From contig OZ231126.1 in NCBI GenBank assembly GCA_965153355.1, forward strand, positions 37,138,001-37,202,000: DNA of 64,000 nt, in the 5' to 3' direction. Shown piece after piece: positions 54,163 to 64,000 of the stretch; the first letter of the stretch is position 1; the number at the start of each line of letters is the position of its first letter. The translations under genes were made by a program, and so were the position numbers. Source of the stretch: Flaccisagitta enflata. Taxonomy: Eukaryota; Chaetognatha; Sagittoidea; Aphragmophora. The notes beneath the pieces were generated by a model that searched no databases, was not told the origin of the DNA, and was given only the letters and a program-made list of their open reading frames with translations.

Positions 54163-54231
54163 TGCGGTGGATTTCGCGTCATCCAAAAAATCGCGTCACC
54201 TATGGACAGACCCATCCTGTTGAGAAACTCC

Positions 54232-54848
54232 ATATGACGGCAAATGTTTGAAGGAAAATGAAGTGTTTCACTATACTTTTTGCATCATTATCAGGACAAG
54301 AATCAAGCTGGAATGCTTTTAGTGGACAAATTGTCTTGAAAGACACTTGGTGCATACATATTTATCATATTCTGACTTAAAGAGTAATTTGAACTATGCG
54401 ATTCACATGAATACAAACAGGGAAATGATATTTTTAGTGAATTTCTGCCTACACCTTTTTTTATTTTCTGAGGTTTAAATACTAAGAAAGCCAAACGCAG
54501 GAAAATTTTGCATTTTGAAAAACATAGTTCTCTCTGTAATTGATTTAGGAAGAAAACTATGTTCTTTATTTTTTCATTTTTTCATTTTCTATGCAAATTT
54601 AGAATTTAAACCAGCCTCCTGTCAGTGACCAAAAATAAAATGAGAACAAATTTTCATTAAAAATATTTTGGTAACATCAGCTAAACTTGGTCCTATTGCT
54701 AAATAAATGCAAATTTTTCTAAAAAATATTATATCTGAGCTATCTCAATCACTTTTATTCACTTAATTTTGTATTTTCATTTATACGTTTTTTCCATTTT
54801 GACTTTCTTTGAAACACAAATGTTGCCTTCGGAGGGACGCCGTCATAT
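54232..54848 (-). mobile_element. fold-back element FB-C, copy 2 (617 bp)
   Basis: Ends ATATGACGG and CGTCATAT. It is an inverted match of 20527-21144 along its length, including the central AACATAGTTCTCT hairpin and the terminal GCCTTCGGAGGGA word. Immediately to its left is a CATCCAAAAAATCGCG fragment also found inside KH copy 9. Confidence 0.85.
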
Positions 54849-54899
54849 GTCTAAAATCCGAGGGTGAGGGCAAATACGCACTTTGTTGTTCACGCAGTG

Positions 54900-55067
54900 G
54901 AACAAGGCCGGATACACGGCTATCGTAGTTACTTGAGGGAGGGCAGGGACAGTGAAAGGGCACCTGGACATATAGGCAGGGACAGTAGTGCAAAAACGCG
55001 AAAAGGTCGGAAAAAGTGACCGACCGATCGACCAATCGAAATTAATATGGTGCACGCGGCCAAAAAC
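54900..55067 (+). mobile_element. KH family copy 19 (decayed)
   Basis: ACAAGGCCGGATACACGG start, GGGAGGGCAGGGACAGT, CCGACCGATCGACC interior and a terminal GGTGCACGCGGCC then AAAAA. Hairpin pairing is weak. Confidence 0.6.
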
Positions 55068-55916
<849 letters not shown>

Positions 55917-56669
55917 CATTCAAGTCGATAAGTGGTGGTTCGGGTGTATCAATATGTAAAAAAGTTTTTTGATAAGACTATCAACATCAGACAGCATGGG
56001 GTATTAAATTTTTAGACCTTTTGCATTTTTATTTTATCAAACTTCATTCATCTTCCATTTTTTTCAAAACCCCTTTTTCGACGCTAATTTGTAAATTGCT
56101 GTATACTGATTTCCTATCAGTATAATTGTTATTGAACTTAATCAGATTCAACACATGAATATCTTGGTGCTAATTCAAGTTGCAACAAAGTAACGGTTGT
56201 TTATTTATCACCAAAGTTGTATAAAGAGACAATAACCTATTTTTTCTGTAGAACTTATGAGTCTTAATTTCACGAAAACTCAGTGCAGATGCTGGAAGTA
56301 TGTATATTTTTGACAATCTTTTCTTGCGCTAAAAAAATGGAAGATGAACGAAATTTTAAAAAACGAAAACGCTAAAAGTTTTAAAATTGTTTCTTTAACA
56401 CTCCCTTATGTCGATGATCTCATCAAACATACTTTTGCATATTGACACACCCGAGTGGTGGTGGGAAAGACTGAAAATGAGAATGAGGTGGAAGAAGGGC
56501 AGGACACGTTTTGGAGATGAAAAGACAAGAAGGTCAAAGACAGGGATTAAAGGCCGAATATCGACTCCTTGTGTGTTAGAACAATCGTCATCGCAGGTAT
56601 CCACGTGTGATTGCATCATAAGTGTTATTTGTGAGAGAAAAGAATCATTATAATACTACAAGACATAAA
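55917..56669. other. intergenic, nothing recognised
   Basis: No gene or element ends recognised. Confidence 0.3.
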
Positions 56670-56676
56670 TATCATC

Positions 56677-56707
<31 letters not shown>

Positions 56708-56734
56708 TCATCTTTATCATCATCATCATCATCA

Positions 56735-56783
<49 letters not shown>

Positions 56784-56791
56784 ACATCATC

Positions 56792-56854
<63 letters not shown>

Positions 56855-56881
56855 GTCATCGTTGTCATCATCATCATCATT

Positions 56882-56959
<78 letters not shown>

Positions 56960-56966
56960 GTGTTCG

Positions 56967-57031
<65 letters not shown>

Positions 57032-57044
57032 GTCATCGTCATCG

Positions 57045-57076
<32 letters not shown>

Positions 57077-57104
57077 GTCATCATCATCATCATCATCATC
57101 ATCA
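56670..57104. repeat. (ATC)n trinucleotide array
   Basis: About 430 bases of ATC with scattered GTC, CTT and ATT variants; comparable in size to 800-1310. Homopolymer open frames are artefacts. Confidence 0.95.
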
Positions 57105-58070
57105 ACTTGATTTTGGCGCTGCATGAATGTTGGTTTCGCCAAAAACGGAGATCAATGAAAAAAAACGTCAGCCTCTTTTGAAAAGGTTCTAATGTTTGTT
57201 TACTTTAATCATTTATTTTCACAAGATGAATGAAAATTGGCTTTGAAAGCAGCGGAACTGTTGTGATGAGATTTTTCCCTCAAAGCCGAGATTTGTGAGG
57301 ATTTGAACCTCGTTTTTTTTTTGGTTGCTAGAAATGCAGAAAAAAAAAGGGAGAAGGTCACTTAATTCATCACTTTGAATAAAGGTTGTACTGGAGTATT
57401 ATCATTATGAATCATAACTTATGACATATGCAACAATAATCAAGCATACAAAACATTTGATACTTATACAATCTATTATGTGGTTGTAAGATGATAGACG
57501 AAAGGGTTGAAAGTGAGCAAACTAACTAGGTCCCCGGGGTACCAGCGATCATAGAAGATACTGATATCAGTGATATGCCAATTAAATGCCACTTAAATCA
57601 TGTCGTCAGAAGTTAAAGTAAAAAAGCCAGACGGACAGATAGGAACAAAGATACATACAGAACCTCAGACAAGATCTCTTGGTGTGAGGTCGCATATGAT
57701 ATCAAACTCAAGCAAAAAAAAAAAAAAAAAAGATAAAAAAGTAGGGGAAAAGGAAACAAAACAAAACAAAACGAAAACAAAAATTAAGGGAAGTGGGGAT
57801 TTCGTCAAGTATCAGGTGATGATCACCATGAACCCGACTAGATTGGTTCATCGGTCAGTTGGTCCCCCATCCACTCCTGATGCCATTTTTTCAACCAATA
57901 CCATTTTTTAATCCGAAAATTGCAATCAAAGGAAAAGAACGTCCCTGAGGAACGGACCAACTGACAGGCGGATGAATCGACCGATGCAGCGATGCAATGC
58001 ATGCAGTATCGTGCACGTGGCTGTGGCTAAATAGCTCTTTATTTCATTAATCATTTCATACATCATTTTT
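57105..58070. other. intergenic, nothing recognised
   Basis: A17 run near 57716. CGGACAGATAGG and ACCGATGCAGCGATG words near 57630 and 57980 may be remnants of KH copies, too weak to call. Confidence 0.35.
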
Positions 58071-58257
58071 ACATTCATTCATTCATTCATTCATTCATTC
58101 ATTCATTCATTCATTCATTCATTCATTCATTCATTTACTTATTTCTTTATTCATTTCTTTATTTATTCTTTTATCTATTTATTCATCTATCTATTTATTC
58201 ATTTCTTTTTTTATTTATTTCTTTGATTTTTATTCATTTATTTATTCATTTATATAT

Positions 58258-58320
<63 letters not shown>

Positions 58321-58460
58321 TCTCTTTTTCTATTCATTCATTCATTCATTCATTCATTCATTCATTCATTCATTCATTCAATTCATTCATTCATTCAATT
58401 CATTCATTCATTCAATCATTCATTCATTCATTCATTCATTCATTCATTCATTCATTCATG
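58071..58460. repeat. (TTCA)n-(TTTA)n-(TTCA)n array
   Basis: TTCA units to 58133, mixed TTTATTCA, pure TTTA at about 58255-58320, then TTCA to 58460. The TTCA unit equals the LINE tail unit. Confidence 0.95.
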
Positions 58461-59319
58461 AGAAAACTCTTTAAATCCATTTTTTTCACTATCCCATCAA
58501 CCAGTTCAGTCATTCAAACAACGAACGCCTTGCGGCCCTTGTTTAGTAAACGCCCGTTTAATGTTTCCTTCCTCAAAAGTTGTATGAATTATTCGAGCGC
58601 ATGAATCACAACTGACATTTCTATACCGAGCCAAAAAAGACAAAATCGAATCATTTATCATTTATCAAATTTGAAGAAAAAAGAATTTATTTATTTATTT
58701 TCAAACGTTTGTCCCGCTTTTTCTTATGCAGTTTTTTTTTTATCAAATTTTTAAGCATATGACATGCTTATTCTTACAGTGTCTTTTCATAAAATTCTTA
58801 TACATATAACATATTCATTTAAATTGATACATTGTTGCAGTATTTTAGATAGCTCTTTTATAGCCGAAGATCAAAATTGTGTTCTTATCATAAAATGGAA
58901 GATATTCATGACGGACGCTTCTATATCAGTACTGCACTAGCAAGCCCTCCAAGTGTGGATTCTACACTGCAGCGCATAAAAAAGAGAATAGCATGTTTTA
59001 TAATCTCCATTATTTGGGCTGCATAACACCCTGAGCAGGAAATATGGCACAACTATAATTATGTGTCTTATATTGATTTGGGGCAAATATAGATATATAA
59101 CACATCAAGTGCAAAAGTTTAGTAATTCGGGGTGCTAATGAGCTAAGAGTAATGGCAATAGGCAATAAAAAATTTGAAATCTGAATTGATATGAAGGTCA
59201 ACATGCCATGGTTTTCCCAAATATTTCTCAAATAAGTTGACGAAACTGGCATGTTTTAATCAATATTTTGACAATTATTTATAACCATCTCTCATAGTCG
59301 AATCTCGTAAAAAACATTA
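58461..59319. other. intergenic, nothing recognised
   Basis: AT-rich; no gene seen. Confidence 0.3.
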
Positions 59320-59460
59320 TTTTTAGTCGCGGACACGCGACTCTACACCTTGGCGTGTCGGTCGGTACATAACAAATATTTTTGAACTTTAAGCGGTTTT
59401 TGCATCACAGCACCTGCCCCACCGTCTGCGACTGTCCTGCCGTGTATCCAGCCTCGTTGA
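59320..59460 (-). mobile_element. KH family copy 20
   Basis: Perfect hairpin at 59325-59342, AGTCGCG / CGCGACT. CTCTACACC and GTCGGTCGGT follow. The 5' end on minus has AGTCGCAGAC (9 of 10 to the hairpin word) and the degenerate start ACGAGGCTGGATACACGG. Confidence 0.7.
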
Positions 59461-59474
59461 AGCCTTCTGTAGGG

Positions 59475-59709
59475 CGTGATATGTCATCTCTCAAAACGGA
59501 TCCGCGATCCAGGGCTAGATCTTGATGCAGCATCTGGTCATATTCTCCATACTCTCTTTAAAGTAAGAAGCCAGCTCTGGCCCTCTTAACAACATCACAA
59601 TCTGGAGCAAGAAAGCAATCCCATATCGCGTGTGTTGGTCGACTTCAGGATCCTGATTCTGATTCTTTCTTTTTCATTGTACTATAATTCATTTATTCAC
59701 TTTTTCACA

Positions 59710-59781
<72 letters not shown>

Positions 59782-59909
59782 CACTCTCTCTCTCTTTCAT
59801 TCTTTCTTTCTCTTTCTCTCTCTCTGTCTATATGTATATATCAACTTTTTTCTTTTTATCAATCCCAATCATAGTGTCTTAATACCCTTTTTGTGTATAT
59901 GTGTGTCTA

Positions 59910-59991
<82 letters not shown>

Positions 59992-60152
59992 TGTGTTTGT
60001 GTGTTTGTGTGTGTGTAAATGAAAAATAGCTATATGTTGGAGCCTATTCAGCTTGTTTACAAGTTTATATAACAACTGAATGAATATTTGATGACTCTAG
60101 TAACCACTACCTGCAATATGCTAATGAGATATGAATCGCTGTATGCAATCCA

Positions 60153-60187
<35 letters not shown>

Positions 60188-60376
60188 CATCAAAGAGCAC
60201 GCTATCTGGACACACTTTTTGTTTCTGGAACTTGTAGTGTTGTTTTCGACCAAGAATCAGTATATTTAGAGCAATCAAGATCTGGCTAGCCTTTTCCACT
60301 CCAGATAGTGATTCCCAGATCCAGCATCAAGATATGGGGCCAGATTTGGGGCCCCTTTTGAGAAACGACATACCAG
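59475..60376. mobile_element. TIR element with hAT-like duplication (902 bp)
   Basis: The left end (GATATGTCATCTCTCAAAA ... ATCTTGATGCAGCATCTGG) and inverted right end (GGTATGTCGTTTCTCAAAA ... ATCTTGATGCTGGATCTGG) match over about 70 bases. TGTAGGG stands on both outer sides (59468-59474 and 60377-60383), a 7-base duplication that could be the remnant of 8. The interior has expanded CT, GT and GA microsatellites. No transposase. Confidence 0.7.
59712..60184. repeat. (CT)n, (GT)n and (GA)n inside the TIR element
   Basis: CT at 59712-59830 with TTTC interruptions, GT at 59915-60017, GA at 60157-60184. Confidence 0.9.
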
Positions 60377-60947
60377 TGTAGGGTACAACTATTGTATGAT
60401 TGAATTATGGTTCATATCACTACTCAGCAGCACCAATCGTGGGACTATGCTCCAAATATCAACTCACTACACCACCTAGATGTGCCGTTTCTAAACCAAT
60501 GTACTTGAGCCGAATTTCCTACTCAGGATGTTAAGGCATATTAAAAATTTTCTACCTTAAAAATGACCAGAAAAAATAATGTTTTTCCCAAGCATTTTTG
60601 ATACCCTTTTTAAGTTCTGCCCAATCCAAATAAATTAACCAAAAATGTTCTGCTCAGTAGCATTTATTGTATTTTTAAAATCATCTTTAAAATGCTAACA
60701 AATAAACATTTATATTAGGAAAGATTTAAAATAGTAAATGAGTGTTCTCTTTTTTATGCACCGCACTGTATAAACGCAATAATGTTCTTACACAAAATCT
60801 AGTCATAAACCTCTTTAGAGAATGAGCGTTATTTAACTAAAAAAGAAAAACGAAATGTATGAAAGTTGAAACAAATGTTTAGAACAAATGTTAAGAATGT
60901 AAAAAAAGTACACAAACGGGAACTGTTATAAAAAGATGTATTGAGTT
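60377..60947. other. intergenic, nothing recognised
   Basis: AT-rich; no gene recognised. Confidence 0.3.
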
Positions 60948-61260
60948 AACAATGCCAAGTAATGGCCAACATGTGCGCCTTGCTGGTAAAGAGTTTATGA
61001 ATGAACGTTTCTTTTGAATGAAAGTTGTTCATGAATCTATAATCGAAACACTGAATGAATGAATGAATGAATGAATGAATGTATGAATAAATGAAAGATT
61101 AGATGGGTGCTGCTTTTTTGATGGTAGAGCCTCGGATTTTGTTATTTTAAATGATTGTGTGCCCGACCGACTGACAGACAGAGAGACGGATAGACAGACA
61201 GAGAGACCAACAACCCGACAGACACAGCCTCTTAAAGATGTGCTAGAACGCACATCACAA
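60948..61260 (+). mobile_element. KH family copy 21 (ATGTGCG variant)
   Basis: 5' AACAATGCCAAGTAATGGCC, closely like copies 4 and 11, then key ATGTGCGCC at 60971-60979. Interior has (TGAA)n (61051-61085) and GACAGACAGAGAGACGG. CTTAAA is followed by the hairpin at 61237-61256, stem GATGTGC / GCACATC. Key ATGTGCG and the arm CGCACAT are exactly complementary. Confidence 0.75.
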
Positions 61261-61436
61261 GACCGTATATATGCACTGCCCCCAGTCGCGGACGGGTGGG
61301 CATGGCAGGGGCAGTATAGCTAAAAATCACGAGCATTTGAAAAAAGTACCAACCGATGGACCGACCAACTGTCCAAACGTCCGACTGACCAACGGACCGA
61401 CACAGCAATTTCTAGAGTCGCGTGTCTGTGACTAAC
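61257..61436 (+). mobile_element. KH family copy 22
   Basis: Directly adjoins copy 21. 5' ACAAGACCGTATATATGC, key AGTCGCGGACGGGTGGGC, ACCGACCAACTGTCC interior, CTAGA and hairpin AGTCGCGTGTCTGTGACT at 61416-61433 (partly decayed). Confidence 0.7.
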
Positions 61437-63136
<1,700 letters not shown>

Positions 63137-63301
63137 ACCAGGCCGGATACACGGCTACGCCAGACGCGTGTGGGTGGCTGGGGGCCATATTTGAGGTCAC
63201 TAGACCATTTGAACGGACCGACCGACCGACATACCGACCGACCGACCGACCAACCGACGCACAAAGCGGGCTGTAGAGTCGCGTAGCACGTGACAAAAAA
63301 C
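63137..63301 (+). mobile_element. KH family copy 23
   Basis: CCAGGCCGGATACACGG start, AGACGCGTGTGGGTGG key, (CCGA)n array near 63216-63250, GCTGTAGA and hairpin at 63277-63294, GTCGCGT / ACGTGAC with one mismatch, then AAAAAA. Confidence 0.75.
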
Positions 63302-63394
63302 AGCCCAATTTAGATGGAGTCCATCCAGAGGTGGTCAAGCTTGGCGTGTTCATGGACATCAATGAAGTCGGTCGCAAATGCCATTGAAGGGGTT

Positions 63395-63514
63395 AACAAG
63401 GTCGGATACAGGGCTACCCAAGTCGGGGGCAATTAACGGTATAGGCTAAACAATCATTTGGGCCGAGGCAGTGATGCTTAACTCATCCACAAACGCCGAA
63501 AAAGCAAAGTGTTA
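63395..63514 (+). mobile_element. KH family copy 24 (truncated)
   Basis: AACAAGGTCGGATACAGGG start and CGCCGAAAAAGCAAAGTG interior; the array and 3' hairpin are missing. Confidence 0.6.
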
Positions 63515-63824
63515 CAGACCCATTGAGGACAAACACAAATCAAATACCATCAACAAGACACTTTTGAGCTAAATCACATTCTAATCGTATTGCCTGGAAA
63601 AAATCCTGAATTTCCTTCCTTCAATCTCATACAGTTCGAACACAAATTTAGCGCCCCTGGTAATTTTGCTGTCGAATGCCGCTGGGTGTGTTTACTAACG
63701 ATCCTACACGCGCAATCGAAAAAATATTGCCACCTACGCATTTGGATGCACAGCCGCACCTTCCAATGGTGCCATGTTTGTTTCATGTTTAAGAAGATCA
63801 TTTTAGGAGCAGACCTATACGTAT
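63515..63824. other. intergenic, nothing recognised
   Basis: Short open frames on both strands without recognisable content. Confidence 0.3.
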
Positions 63825-63928
63825 GATAGGTGGAACAATATCCCTCACTATACCCTAACTTAGATAAATGGAAGAGGGCCTTGTGAACCCTCAGTGACTA
63901 CTGACTAGTCAATACGCACACCGCTCCT
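63825..63928. repeat. dispersed block shared with 2974-3070
   Basis: GATAGGTGGAACAATATCCC, GGAAGAGGG, CTTGTGA and TACGC..CACC occur in the same order at both places with point differences. At 2974 the block lies inside KH copy 1; here no KH ends are seen before 64000, so it may be part of a separate element or of a KH interior cut by the window end. Confidence 0.75.
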
Positions 63929-64000
63929 AGTTTTCCATAAAACATAATCTGAAAAATTGTTTTTCTTATTCACCCAAAACAAATTGCTTACTAAAAGTAG

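Noticed and set aside
57290-57310. tRNA T-arm-like word GAGGTTCAAATCCTC on minus
   Set aside because: No acceptor, D or anticodon arm can be placed at the required distances.

Overview
The window is eukaryotic, non-coding for most of its length, and extraordinarily rich in simple repeats and small transposons. Only one clear protein-coding unit is visible: a CR1-like non-LTR retrotransposon at 32548-36317, with PHD finger, endonuclease and reverse transcriptase in one frame, broken by a single-base frameshift. A TTAGGG-type telomere-like block, 8-bp-TSD hAT elements, TA-TSD elements and a CR1-like LINE with a 2A-like motif together suggest an animal, most likely a marine invertebrate, or a close unicellular relative. 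The sequence alone does not fix the species. No rRNA, tRNA, CRISPR or prokaryotic operon structure was seen.

Layout. 1-13 kb: long (GT), (CT), (ATC) and (GTT) arrays, the telomere-like block, a TA-flanked MITE (6721-7126), a pogo-like MITE (8427-8602) and the first copies of a dispersed family here called KH (key-hairpin). 13-24 kb: more microsatellites, KH copies 4-9 including a head-to-head inverted pair (19227-19688), and a 618-bp fold-back element (20527-21144). 24-29.3 kb: a nested cluster of three palindromic elements (family D) separated by (TTC)n arrays. One of them was split by a 1470-bp hAT-like element with a perfect 8-bp target duplication, which itself carries two smaller MITEs. 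29.4-31 kb: a 136-bp hAT MITE with a perfect 8-bp duplication and a 930-bp long-TIR element. 32.5-36.3 kb: the LINE. 36.6-47 kb: KH copies 13-17, a fourth D element, a second fold-back element (39843-40503) and a small TIR element (46276-46569). 47-64 kb: microsatellites, a third TA-MITE, the inverted partner of the 618-bp fold-back (54232-54848), KH copies 18-24 and a 902-bp TIR element (59475-60376). Two candidate host exons lie on the minus strand (49224-49458, alanine-rich; 17269-17469, weaker).

The most unusual signal is the KH family: about 24 copies of a short element with a conserved 5' block, an internal (GGAC)n-like array and a 3' terminal hairpin followed by A-rich sequence. The hairpin stem differs between copies, yet both arms change together, and the same variable word recurs near the 5' end of the same copy. 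This three-way covariation suggests a maintained structure, perhaps that of a Helentron/HINE-like non-autonomous transposon. No transposase for any DNA element is in the window, so these elements would depend on proteins encoded elsewhere. All alignments were made by eye; boundaries are approximate unless a target duplication is named.
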